Origin: Terriglobales bacterium
GTDB lineage: Bacteria > Acidobacteriota > Terriglobia > Terriglobales > Acidobacteriaceae
Direction of reading: 5' to 3'
Assembly (NCBI GenBank): GCA_035561515.1
Contig: DATMXP010000043.1
Span: 57,961-121,960 of the forward strand
DNA length: 64,000 nt
The translations under genes were made by a program, and so were the position numbers. Below the pieces are notes generated by a model. The model had not been told where the DNA came from, made no database searches, and saw nothing but the letters and a program-made list of their open reading frames with translations. Below are positions 34,611 to 42,139 of the stretch, piece by piece (position 1 is the stretch's first letter; each line of letters starts with the position of its first letter).

Positions 34611-35384
34611 ATGTCGCCCAAGGAGCCAGTGAACGGCAACGGAGCCGTGTCGCAGGCGGAAGGTAAACCTTTTATCCGCTTGATTGTGGCCGACACGCAG
34701 GCAATATTTCGCGTCGGTGTGCGGAAGGTTCTCGCCCTCGAAGATGACGTCCGTATGGTGGCGCAGGCCGAGAACCTCGGCCAGACGCTCGCGGCGGTCT
34801 CAAAGTTTCCCGCAGACGTATTGCTTTTTGAATCGCGCCTGACGCCGAATCCGGCGGAGGCCGTTTCCGAAGTCCTGAAGAAAGCACCCGGCATCAGGGT
34901 CATCGTCATTACCGGCGACGTGGATGAAATGACCACCGTCGATTACCTGCGTCGGGGCGTTCGCGGCATCATTAATCGCTCGATATCTCCAGATCTGCTG
35001 ATCCGCTGCGTTCGCCGGGTCCATGAAGGCGAAATGTGGCTCGACAATCAGGGCGTGAGCTGGGTGATCGAAGCCTATAAGAACCAGGCGACCATGCTTA
35101 CTTCGCCGCGGCCAAAGAATCGCCTGACCGACAAGGAGATGTTGATTGTGTCTTGCGTGGCGCAGGGCATGAAGAACAAAGACATCGCCGCTGAGGTAGG
35201 CACCACCGAACAGGTGGTTAAGAACTATCTCCGTCGTGTTTACGACAAGCTTGGCGTCTCCGACCGCCTCGAATTAGCGCTGTACTGCGTGCATCACAGG
35301 CTGCTGGAGAACGCGGCACCGCCGGCCGGCAAGCCCGACGAGCCGGACCTCAATTCGCCGAGCATCAGCGTGCTGCCAAATTAA
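34611..35384 (+). CDS. NarL/LuxR-type regulator with degenerate receiver domain
   Basis: The ATG at 34611 follows AGAAAGGG and yields 257 residues; an earlier TTG is less likely. A receiver domain (about 21-140) precedes a LuxR-type HTH (about 168-230; RLTDKEMLIVSCVAQGMKNKDIAAEVGTTEQVVKNYLRRVYDKLGV). In the receiver the phosphorylatable Asp is Glu74 (ADVLLFESRL), the conserved Lys is Arg123, and one of the two acidic pocket residues is Ala27. It is therefore a pseudo-receiver, probably always active or controlled by protein or c-di-GMP contacts. The preceding PilZ gene (13-base gap) is the obvious candidate partner. A strong terminator follows. Confidence 0.88.
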   Translation: MSPKEPVNGNGAVSQAEGKPFIRLIVADTQAIFRVGVRKVLALEDDVRMVAQAENLGQTLAAVSKFPADVLLFESRLTPNPAEAVSEVLKKAPGIRVIVITGDVDEMTTVDYLRRGVRGIINRSISPDLLIRCVRRVHEGEMWLDNQGVSWVIEAYKNQATMLTSPRPKNRLTDKEMLIVSCVAQGMKNKDIAAEVGTTEQVVKNYLRRVYDKLGVSDRLELALYCVHHRLLENAAPPAGKPDEPDLNSPSISVLPN

Positions 35385-35404
35385 CAAAGTTCGTACTGAA
35401 CAAA

Positions 35405-35429
35405 AAAAGCGGCCGAAATGGCCGCTTTT
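35405..35429. terminator. Bidirectional terminator
   Basis: AAAAGCGGCC-GAAAT-GGCCGCTTTT, a perfect 10-bp stem with A and T tracts on both sides, between the regulator gene and the convergent ferritin-like gene. Confidence 0.88.
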
Positions 35430-35445
35430 CTGTTTCTAACGGATC

Positions 35446-36009
35446 TCAGGCTTCTTCCGTATCTGCCGCCCGACGCGCGTTGGCGATTTTCGTACGCAGC
35501 CAGCGTGAGTGTCCGTCTTCGAAGTCCGCGAGTTCGGTGTAAATCTGTTTCAGTGCGGTGTCGTGAGTTTCAGGAATCAGCCGGGAATAAAACTTTTGCG
35601 CGCCCTCTTCGGCGGCGAGTGCAATTTCGAACGCCTTATATTTCGGCGAAACGGTCGTGTTGGAACGCACGATCGCGAACAATTGCCCGCTTTCGAGTTT
35701 CGGAACCTCGATCAACTCGCGGATGTCCTCTTCGGTAATGACGCAGTGCTGCGTACCGTAACGCTCGAAGTACCGCTCCTGCAACATGGTTCCGTGATGG
35801 CGTTCCTCGTCGGCCATGTCGTGAAAGACCTGGGCAATCTGGAGCGATTCGGGATCGCGAAACTCGACGAACAACTCGCCGAACTGGGTATAGATCTCCG
35901 CATTGCGCTCCTCGATGAATATGGCGACGTGGAGCGCCTCCTGGGCGGACAAAGATGCGAAGTCCCGCTTCATGCTATCTACAGGGTCCAGAAATTTGAG
36001 TGATCCCAT
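35446..36009 (-). CDS. Ferritin-like/rubrerythrin-type di-iron protein
   Basis: The 187-residue product is a four-helix bundle with paired metal ligands: FIEERNAEIY (Glu33/34), MADEERHHGTML (Glu68/69, His71/72), LAAEEGAQKFY (Glu134/135) and DFEDGHSRWL (Glu164, His167), the spacing of rubrerythrin-like ferritins. No rubredoxin-type CxxC tail is present. Such proteins reduce peroxide or store iron. It lies three bases after the Cys-rich gene at 36013 and is certainly cotranscribed. The operon is divergent from a radical SAM gene and shares a promoter region holding two CRP/FNR-like sites. Confidence 0.85.
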   Translation of the reverse strand: MGSLKFLDPVDSMKRDFASLSAQEALHVAIFIEERNAEIYTQFGELFVEFRDPESLQIAQVFHDMADEERHHGTMLQERYFERYGTQHCVITEEDIRELIEVPKLESGQLFAIVRSNTTVSPKYKAFEIALAAEEGAQKFYSRLIPETHDTALKQIYTELADFEDGHSRWLRTKIANARRAADTEEA

Positions 36010-36012
36010 CTT

Positions 36013-36390
36013 CTAACGGGCCGCCGGAGTGTGTGCCAATTCCTGCTCAAGTTCGGCTATCTTGGCCCGCAGCCATATGGCTACTGCTTCCTCAACACTG
36101 TTCCGATTGTAACCTCTGTCGAGTCGATCGATGGTAGTTCCCTGCGGGTCGAGCGGAATAAAGTGGCAGGGATTCTTCTCTTTCCTGGCGGTCTCGGGCA
36201 CGAACGACATCAGCATGCAGTCGGTACACGGGTGTGGACGGCCATCCAGGCCCTGGTTAAGGCACGTAACCGAGTCCTGAAAGAAGGAAATTTCCTCCCA
36301 TGGCATGTGGACCGAACGGCGGTTCCGGCCGTACTCGAGTGACCCGAGCTCAACTTTCAGCTTCTCCAATAATTCCTGCTTGCTGACCAT
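36013..36390 (-). CDS. Cys-rich soluble protein of unknown function
   Basis: The 125-residue product starts at an ATG with ribosome site GGAGGG. It has four Cys (43, 55, 58, 75) and adjacent His (54, 76), including HPCTDCML and NPCHFIPL, which could hold a zinc ion or an iron-sulphur cluster. A C-terminal helix (SVEEAVAIWLRAKIAELEQEL) follows. No family is recognised. It is the first gene of an operon with the ferritin-like gene, three bases apart. Metal or redox handling is inference from context. Confidence 0.68.
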   Translation of the reverse strand: MVSKQELLEKLKVELGSLEYGRNRRSVHMPWEEISFFQDSVTCLNQGLDGRPHPCTDCMLMSFVPETARKEKNPCHFIPLDPQGTTIDRLDRGYNRNSVEEAVAIWLRAKIAELEQELAHTPAAR

Positions 36391-36451
36391 CTGGCCCTCC
36401 GGACTGGGATAATCCCCACCGGGATTGTCTGAAAATCGTAAACATCGGGGC

Positions 36452-36567
36452 TGTGATTTAGGTCACGCAGCCGGGTGTCGCGGGTCCGGCGAGGGCCGCT
36501 GAAGCGCCTGATCTACTGATTCCACGGGGATGGCCAGAGAAGATGCGCCTTTGTGACATAAGTCGCA
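36452..36567. promoter_or_regulatory. Two CRP/FNR-family-like binding sites in a divergent promoter region
   Basis: TGTGATTTAGGTCACG at 36452-36467 and TGTGACATAAGTCGCA at 36552-36567 match the TGTGA-N6-TCACA consensus of the CRP family with one mismatch each. Their centres are 100 bp apart. The first lies about 60 bases from the start of the leftward Cys-protein/ferritin operon, the second about 53 bases from the rightward radical SAM start, suitable for activation of each. The actual regulator (CRP, FNR-like or NO-sensing member) is not known. Confidence 0.6.
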
Positions 36568-36612
36568 GCTATAGCGGCTTTTCGCTGAGAACCTAATTGC
36601 GTGGTGAGGACA

Positions 36613-37752
36613 ATGATGGAAAAACCCAAAAACGTACCCGACTTCGACCAGCGGCCCTTTATCGTGATCTGGGAGACCACCCAGGCATGTGATCTGGCGT
36701 GCGTTCATTGCCGCGCGTGCGCTCAGCCGCTGCGAGACTTGCTCGAACTGAGCACGAAGCGGGCCAAGAAATTGATCGACGATATCGCCGAACTGCAGGC
36801 TCCGGTATTCGTCATGACGGGTGGCGATCCACTGAAACGGCCAGATATCTTCGAACTGGTCAGCTACTGCCGAGAAAAGGGCGTACGGGCGTCCCTGACA
36901 CCAAGCGCAACACCACTCCTCACCAAAGAAGCGATCTTGAAGTTGAAAGACGCCGGCCTGGCAAGACTGGCGATTTCGCTGGATGGCTCCGTACCCGAGC
37001 TGCACGACAAATTTCGGAAGGTCGATGGGTCCTATGAATGCACGCTGAACGCGGTGCGTTGGGCCCGCGAGATCGACCTCCCGGTGCAGATCAATACCAC
37101 TATCACCCGCCACAATCTCCACGACATCGACAACATGATCGCGCTCATGGAGAAACTCGACATCGTGCTCTGGAGCGTGTTCTTCCTTGTCCCGACCGGG
37201 CGCGGTTCCTCGATCGACCTTATTTCAGCCGAGGAGTTCGAGCAGGTTTTCGAAAAGCTTTATGAAACCGCCCAGCGCGTTTCGTTCGATATCAAGAGCA
37301 CTGAGGCGCAGCATTACCGGCGGTTCCTGCTGCAAAAGCGGATTGAAGACCGAAAGCCCGGTTCGGGGAAGAAACTGATTCCCTTCCTCGGGGTCAGCAC
37401 TCCCGACGGAATCGGGAGGGCGCCAAAGGGGATCAACGATGGCAAAGGGTTCGTGTTCGTGTCCCACCGCGGCGAAGTGTATCCAAGCGGATTTCTGCCG
37501 ATTTCCGGAGGCAACATTCGGAAGCAGTCACTCGGCGAAATATATCGGAACTCTCCTCTTTTCAAGGACCTACGGGATGCCGACAAGCTTGAGGGAAAAT
37601 GCGGACGCTGCGAGTTTCGGGATATCTGTGGTGGATCTCGTGCCCGTGCCTACGCGCTGACAGGCAATGCCTTCGCAGAAGAGCCGTGCTGCGTCTACGA
37701 GCCTAAGCGAGCCCAGAAGCCGGAGAAGGCAGCCGCGATGGCAGGAGACTAG
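36613..37752 (+). CDS. Radical SAM/SPASM protein, AhbD/NirJ-like
   Basis: The ATG at 36613 (with GAGG upstream) gives 379 residues. The cluster motif is CDLACVHCRACA (CxxxCxxC near residues 26-33), with TGGDPLKRPDIFEL as the GGE-like motif near 75-88, LAISLDGS, and a C-terminal SPASM-like set CGRCEFRDICGGSRARAYA plus EEPCC. This arrangement is that of AhbD and NirJ, which modify haem side chains, and of related uncharacterised families. No other haem genes are nearby. It is divergent from the ferritin-like/Cys-protein operon and probably controlled with it. A hairpin follows at 37760-37782. Confidence 0.87.
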   Translation: MMEKPKNVPDFDQRPFIVIWETTQACDLACVHCRACAQPLRDLLELSTKRAKKLIDDIAELQAPVFVMTGGDPLKRPDIFELVSYCREKGVRASLTPSATPLLTKEAILKLKDAGLARLAISLDGSVPELHDKFRKVDGSYECTLNAVRWAREIDLPVQINTTITRHNLHDIDNMIALMEKLDIVLWSVFFLVPTGRGSSIDLISAEEFEQVFEKLYETAQRVSFDIKSTEAQHYRRFLLQKRIEDRKPGSGKKLIPFLGVSTPDGIGRAPKGINDGKGFVFVSHRGEVYPSGFLPISGGNIRKQSLGEIYRNSPLFKDLRDADKLEGKCGRCEFRDICGGSRARAYALTGNAFAEEPCCVYEPKRAQKPEKAAAMAGD

Positions 37753-37759
37753 AAAGGTG

Positions 37760-37782
37760 GGCTCCCGGCGATCACGGGAGCC
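37760..37782 (+). terminator. Hairpin after the radical SAM gene
   Basis: GGCTCCCG (37760-37767) pairs with CGGGAGCC (37775-37782) over a 7-base loop, eight bases after the stop codon. The following T-tract is poor, so termination may be partial. It also lies downstream of the convergent small gene ending at 37801. Confidence 0.55.
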
Positions 37783-37800
37783 TAGTGCTTCCTTAGGCAA

Positions 37801-37968
37801 TCAGGCAGCTTTCTTCTGGGGTTTGGTCGGGCTCTGCTTTCTACCCACCCGGGCTTTTTTGCTAAAACCTGCCCCGTTCTGGAGCCTCGGCTCCGCGCCG
37901 GTTCTACGGCCGGAGTTAGCTCCACCCATGGACTCCGCTCCGCGGTTATGGTGCGGCTGTTTGGACAT
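37801..37968 (-). CDS. Small basic protein, 55 residues
   Basis: A short frame from the ATG at 37968 to a TGA at 37801, preceded by an excellent ribosome site (AGGAG, six bases before the ATG). The product (starts MSKQPHHNRGAESMGG, ends SPTKPQKKAA) is rich in Lys, Arg, Gly and Ser, has no Cys and no hydrophobic helix, and is probably disordered. It converges with the radical SAM gene. Such small Gly/Lys-rich proteins may bind nucleic acid or be stress or modification substrates; none of this is shown. The ribosome site is the main reason for believing it is real. Confidence 0.62.
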   Translation of the reverse strand: MSKQPHHNRGAESMGGANSGRRTGAEPRLQNGAGFSKKARVGRKQSPTKPQKKAA

Positions 37969-38157
37969 GTGGCTCTCCTCGCTCTAATTGATACCTCTAC
38001 GATGCGCGAACGAACTCTGAAAGCTAAGCCTGGCGGGGAGAACCAGGAGGGTGCCTCTGCTCACTCGGTCCTGTGACGACTTTCACTTCAACTTGTAGGC
38101 AGTAGCAGTACCGTAAGAATTGGAGTGTGCAGCGTGTGCCGCTCCAGGGGAGTCATT

Positions 38158-38574
38158 ATGTCAAAGTACATTCGCGGCTTGTTTCTGGCTGTGTCGGTGG
38201 TTGCGCTTGCCGGGTTGCTATTTGCGCAAAAGATTCCCAAGTACGACAAGACGGCGGAAGTTAAGCTCTCGACGGTGATCGAAGAGGTGAAAACGATCAC
38301 AGCGGACAACGGGCAGCAACGCATCTACTTCGTTGTCAAGGACGGGACAGAAGTCTTCGAGGTCTATCTCGCACCGAAGGCTTTTATTGATGACATGTCC
38401 GCCGAATTCACAAAGGGAGACAAGGTGGACATCACCGGATCGAAGATCAAAGGTGAAAAGGCCATCATCCTCGCTCGTGAAGTCGTGAATGGAAACAACA
38501 CCCTCGTTCTCCGGGACAAGGCTGGGGAGCCGGTCTGGACCTGGATGGAAAAGAGCACCGCGGTCGGCAAGTAA
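38158..38574 (+). CDS. Exported small beta-barrel (OB-fold-like) protein
   Basis: The ATG at 38158 with ribosome site AGGGGAG yields 138 residues. A signal peptide (1-23, LFLAVSVVALAGLLFAQ) precedes a beta-rich domain with TAEVKLSTVIEEVKTI, IYFVVKDGTEVFEVYLAP, FTKGDKVDITGSKIKG and AIILAREVVNGNNTLVLRDKAGEPVW, consistent with an OB-type barrel as in periplasmic ligand- or stress-related proteins. No catalytic residues seen. It stands alone before a LytTR regulator. Confidence 0.75.
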   Translation: MSKYIRGLFLAVSVVALAGLLFAQKIPKYDKTAEVKLSTVIEEVKTITADNGQQRIYFVVKDGTEVFEVYLAPKAFIDDMSAEFTKGDKVDITGSKIKGEKAIILAREVVNGNNTLVLRDKAGEPVWTWMEKSTAVGK

Positions 38575-38721
38575 CCAGAGTTGATTTTCGGGGCTGCACC
38601 GGACTCAAGCAGCCCCAGTCCTACCTCTATTTGCATCCATTGGGCATACCCTCCACGTTTGCGCTCACAAATCGTGCCTCGATATACTCTCTTATTACCA
38701 ATTGCAGTTGCTGGAGCGGGG

Positions 38722-39501
38722 ATGTCCCTATCTGCTGTCATTGTGGACGACGAGCAATTAGCCAGAGACGAGTTGCTTTATTTGCTGAAGTCCGCCGGCG
38801 ACGTGGATGTAGTCGCACAAGGCCGCAACGGACTCGAAGCAGTGAACCTGATCAAGGAGCACAGCCCCGACATCGTGTTCCTCGATGTGCAGATGCCCGG
38901 CTTGGATGGCTTCGGCGTCATCAAGAAACTGCTCGACAAGAAGATTCGAGTCCCGCAGGTAGTGTTCGCGACAGCATTTGACCAGTACGCCGTGAAAGCA
39001 TTCGAAGTGAACGCGGTTGACTACCTGCTCAAGCCCTTCGACAAAAAGCGAGTTGGCGAGGCACTGCAGCGGGTGAGGAAGAAGTCTGAAACCGGCACCC
39101 AGACCGGCGACAAGATTGATGCGCTGGTAAAGATGCTCGAGGACAAACAGCAGAGCAAGGCGCACCCGCAGAAGGTTCTGATCAAGTCGGCAGGGCGTTT
39201 GTTCCTGGTGGACCAGCGCGAGATCTGTTACACGTCCATCGAGGACGGAATCATCTCGGTGGTTACTTCCAGCCTGGAAGGCCAGTCAAACTGCAGAACA
39301 CTCGAAGAGTTGCTCGCCAGCCTGGATCCGAACCTCTTCTGGCGCGCACACCGTTCGTACCTGGTAAATATCAATCGCATTCGCGAAGTTGTACCGTGGT
39401 TCAAGAGTTCGTACATGCTTCGCATGGACGACAAGAAGCAAACTGAAATTCCCGTGAGCCGTGCGCAGACCAAGCGTCTGCGTGAGTTGTTCAGGCTCTA
39501 G
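38722..39501 (+). CDS. LytTR-family response regulator
   Basis: From the ATG at 38722 the product has 259 residues: receiver domain (1-120) with acidic pair Asp9/Asp10, phosphorylation site Asp55 (IVFLDVQMPG), Thr near 83 (FATAFD) and Lys near 104 (LLKPFD); then a LytTR DNA-binding domain (about 155-258; IKSAGRLFLVDQREICYTSIEDG, CRTLEELLASLDPNLFWRAHRSYLVNINRI). All phosphotransfer residues are intact. No cognate histidine kinase is adjacent, so the partner must be encoded elsewhere. Such regulators often control exported or surface proteins. Confidence 0.94.
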   Translation: MSLSAVIVDDEQLARDELLYLLKSAGDVDVVAQGRNGLEAVNLIKEHSPDIVFLDVQMPGLDGFGVIKKLLDKKIRVPQVVFATAFDQYAVKAFEVNAVDYLLKPFDKKRVGEALQRVRKKSETGTQTGDKIDALVKMLEDKQQSKAHPQKVLIKSAGRLFLVDQREICYTSIEDGIISVVTSSLEGQSNCRTLEELLASLDPNLFWRAHRSYLVNINRIREVVPWFKSSYMLRMDDKKQTEIPVSRAQTKRLRELFRL

Positions 39502-39551
39502 CCATTACGAAAGTAAGGTTCTACCCTAAGGCCATCAATAACTTAGAAAGG

Positions 39552-39557
39552 TATAAT
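39552..39557 (+). promoter_or_regulatory. -10 element of purS-glmS
   Basis: A perfect TATAAT ends eleven bases before the purS ATG at 39569, while no ribosome site is present; transcription would begin about five bases before the start codon. A matching -35 is not evident. Confidence 0.5.
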
Positions 39558-39568
39558 CGCGACAAGCC

Positions 39569-39811
39569 ATGAAGGCATTCGTGTATGTAACGCTTAAGAA
39601 GAGCGTGCTCGATCCGCAGGGAAAAACTATTCAAGGCGCTTTAAAGAAACTGGGGTATGGTTCCGTTTCAGACGTGCGCCAAGGCAAGTACTTTGAACTG
39701 GAAATCGCCAGCGATGATCGCCAACAGGCGCAAGCGCAGGTAGAAAAAATCGCCAGTGAAGTGCTGACGAACCCTGTTATTGAGGAATACCGCTATTCGC
39801 TGGAAGGCTAG
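39569..39811 (+). CDS. purS: Phosphoribosylformylglycinamidine synthase subunit PurS
   Basis: The 80-residue product matches PurS, the small subunit that bridges PurL and PurQ in the fourth step of purine synthesis: MKAFVYVTLKKSVLDPQGKTIQGALKKLGY, then VRQGKYFELEI, and IEEYRYSLEG at the end. PurL and PurQ genes, usually adjacent, are not in this window. glmS follows 60 bases downstream; both enzymes' pathways use glutamine. It appears nearly leaderless. Confidence 0.9.
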   Translation: MKAFVYVTLKKSVLDPQGKTIQGALKKLGYGSVSDVRQGKYFELEIASDDRQQAQAQVEKIASEVLTNPVIEEYRYSLEG

Positions 39812-39871
39812 GGCTGAGGCCAAAGGTGTCGGGGGCTTGCGGCAAGGGCGCAAGCTGGAGGATTCGCGGAT

Positions 39872-41746
39872 ATGTGCGGGATTGTTGGTTACGTCGGCAA
39901 CAAGCGGGTAGTTCCGGTCATCATTGATGGACTGCGGCGGTTGGAGTACCGCGGCTACGACTCGGCGGGAATCGCCGTTGCCGGTAACGGAGAAGGCCTC
40001 CAGATTCGACGCGCCGAAGGCAAGCTGCGGAACCTGGAAGAGGCCATCCGGTTAAAACCCCTCGACGGGACTTACGGCATCGGCCATACACGCTGGGCCA
40101 CCCACGGCCGTCCGACCGAAGAAAACGCCCACCCTCACCGGGACTGCACGGGCAAGATCGTCGTCGTTCACAACGGCATCATTGAGAACTATCTGCAACT
40201 CAAGAAGCAGTTGCTCGACGAAGGCCACAAGTTCTCTACCGAGACAGACACGGAGATCATTGCGCACCTGCTTGAGCGGTATATGAAAGGCGCGAATGGA
40301 AACGGTCCGCGTCATCTGGAAGAGGCGATGCGCTGCGCCATTAAGCAGATGACAGGCGTGTATGCGATTGCCGCGATCTCCGTGGACGAACCAAACAAGA
40401 TCGTGGCCGCCCGCAACGGCCCGCCAGCAGTGATCGGGTTGGGCAAAGACGAGTACTTCGTTGCCTCCGATGTTCCGGCGATCCTGTACCACACACGCGA
40501 CCTGTTCTTCCTAGCTGACGGCGACCTTGCCGTTATCACTCAGCAGGGCGTCAAGCTCACCGACTTTGACGGCAATGCCATCGAGCGCCAGGTCCAGCAC
40601 GTGACCTGGGATCCGATCATGGCTGAAAAAGGCGGCTTCAAGCATTTCATGCTCAAGGAAATCTTCGAGCAGCCACGCGCCGTGCGCGACACTACGCTTG
40701 GGCGTGTGTCTCTCGATTCAGGCAAGGTGTTCCTTGACGAGATGGACATCACCGAAGCGGAGTTCAAGGCAGCCCGCAAGGTCAATATCGCCGCATGCGG
40801 AACCAGTTGGCACGCTGGGCAGGCCGGGAAATTCATGATCGAGCGGCTGGCACGAGTTCCGGTGGAAGTGGATTATGCCAGCGAGTGGCGTTATCGCGAC
40901 CCGATCGTTGCGAAGGACGCGATCACCATGCTGATCACGCAATCGGGCGAAACGGCGGACACGATCGCGGCGTTGCGTGAAGCGCGCGCCAAAGGCTCGA
41001 AGACGCTGGGAATCTGTAATGTTGTGGGATCGATGGTCACCCGTGAGGCGAATGGGACCATCTACACCCACGCCGGACCGGAAATCGGTGTAGCTTCCAC
41101 CAAAGCATTCACAGCACAATTGACCGCGCTGTTTCTGTTCGCGCTTCACCTGGCTGAAGTACGGGGCGAGATTACTCCAGAACAAGCCAAGAAGCTGATC
41201 TCCGAATTGCAGCGCATGCCGGGGAAACTGGAATCGCTGCTGGCTCGCGAAGAAGACACGGAAGACCTGGCGAAGGAGTACCACCGCGTAACGGACTTCC
41301 TGTTCCTTGGCCGCGGCATTCATTATCCGATCGCGCTCGAAGGCGCATTGAAGCTTAAGGAAATCTCGTACATCCACGCGGAAGGCTATCCCGCCGGCGA
41401 AATGAAGCACGGCCCGAATGCCCTGATCGACGAAGACCTTCCTGTCGTAATCATCGCGACCAAAGATGAGAACGACGAGGGTTCCGTCCTCCGCTATGAC
41501 AAGACACTGTCGAACCTGAAAGAAGTAAAAGCACGATCGGGCGTGGTGATCGCGGTGGCGACCGAAGGCGACGAGGACATCAAGGAAGCTGCGGACCACG
41601 TCCTGTATGTGCCGGCGGCTCCGGAACTGCTGTTACCGATTCTTGAGATCGTGCCGCTACAGTTGCTGGCGTATCACATCGCTGTGCGGCGCGGTTGCGA
41701 CGTGGACCAGCCGCGAAATTTGGCGAAATCGGTGACAGTTGAATAG
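39872..41746 (+). CDS. glmS: Glutamine-fructose-6-phosphate aminotransferase (isomerising)
   Basis: Makes glucosamine 6-phosphate, the entry step to UDP-GlcNAc for peptidoglycan and lipid A. The 624-residue product has the N-terminal glutaminase domain with Cys2 nucleophile (MCGIVGYVG), GLRRLEYRGYDSAGIAV and HTRWATHGRPTEENAHPH, then two SIS isomerase domains (about 300-430 and 470-610; ITQSGETADTIAALREAR, STKAFTAQL, AEGYPAGEMKHGPNAL) and the conserved LAKSVTVE ending. A GGAGG ribosome site lies upstream. No glmS ribozyme is visible in the short leader, so regulation differs from Bacillus. Confidence 0.98.
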   Translation: MCGIVGYVGNKRVVPVIIDGLRRLEYRGYDSAGIAVAGNGEGLQIRRAEGKLRNLEEAIRLKPLDGTYGIGHTRWATHGRPTEENAHPHRDCTGKIVVVHNGIIENYLQLKKQLLDEGHKFSTETDTEIIAHLLERYMKGANGNGPRHLEEAMRCAIKQMTGVYAIAAISVDEPNKIVAARNGPPAVIGLGKDEYFVASDVPAILYHTRDLFFLADGDLAVITQQGVKLTDFDGNAIERQVQHVTWDPIMAEKGGFKHFMLKEIFEQPRAVRDTTLGRVSLDSGKVFLDEMDITEAEFKAARKVNIAACGTSWHAGQAGKFMIERLARVPVEVDYASEWRYRDPIVAKDAITMLITQSGETADTIAALREARAKGSKTLGICNVVGSMVTREANGTIYTHAGPEIGVASTKAFTAQLTALFLFALHLAEVRGEITPEQAKKLISELQRMPGKLESLLAREEDTEDLAKEYHRVTDFLFLGRGIHYPIALEGALKLKEISYIHAEGYPAGEMKHGPNALIDEDLPVVIIATKDENDEGSVLRYDKTLSNLKEVKARSGVVIAVATEGDEDIKEAADHVLYVPAAPELLLPILEIVPLQLLAYHIAVRRGCDVDQPRNLAKSVTVE

Positions 41747-41768
41747 GCCGACGATGTTATGGAAAGCG

Positions 41769-41803
41769 ACGGCGCTGCTCCAATGGGTGGCGCCGTTTCC
41801 TTT
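41769..41803 (+). terminator. Probable glmS terminator
   Basis: ACGGCGC (41769-41775) pairs with GCGCCGT (41790-41796) over a 14-base loop, followed by TTCCTTTT. It starts 23 bases after the glmS stop. Confidence 0.5.
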
Positions 41804-42139
41804 TCGGAGACCTCGCCGATTAGAATCTCCGGCGACTCTCCTGCGGCATCAACTGTCGGTCCGGCGATTCCAATCATTCCACTCAACTGAATTCTCTCCT
41901 TGCGAAATGATCAGCGGTGTTGTCGTTTCTGGGTCCCATGAACGTTGCGTCGTGAGCAGCGTCACGACCAATCTAGGTCTTTAGCCTTACAGTTAGTCAT
42001 CTCCCAATTAGCAGTTCGCGCCCCGCTGCAAGTTGCGTGGCGATGCCGGTCTGTCGAAATGGACGGAAATCGGTTGTCGTACGTACGAATTTTTTCTCCT
42101 GCGTTCCCCGCGCGGGAGTTAAACAACTCCGAGGCTACT
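41804..42139. other. Gene-free leader region of the kelch/Ig-like protein gene
   Basis: No convincing gene. The frame of the following gene is open back to 41945 but the added residues do not resemble a signal peptide. A 12-bp palindrome TCGTACGTACGA is at 42077-42088 and a T-run follows at 42090. A structured leader is possible, but I could not match it to a c-di-GMP or other known riboswitch. Confidence 0.35.

Noticed and set aside
39812..39871. glmS ribozyme
   Set aside because: The gap between purS and glmS is only 60 bases and cannot hold the ribozyme fold; a normal ribosome site is present.
41945..42139. Extended N-terminus of the kelch protein from an ATG at 41945
   Set aside because: The added 65 residues have no signal-peptide character, while the GTG at 42140 with GAGG upstream gives a standard signal peptide.
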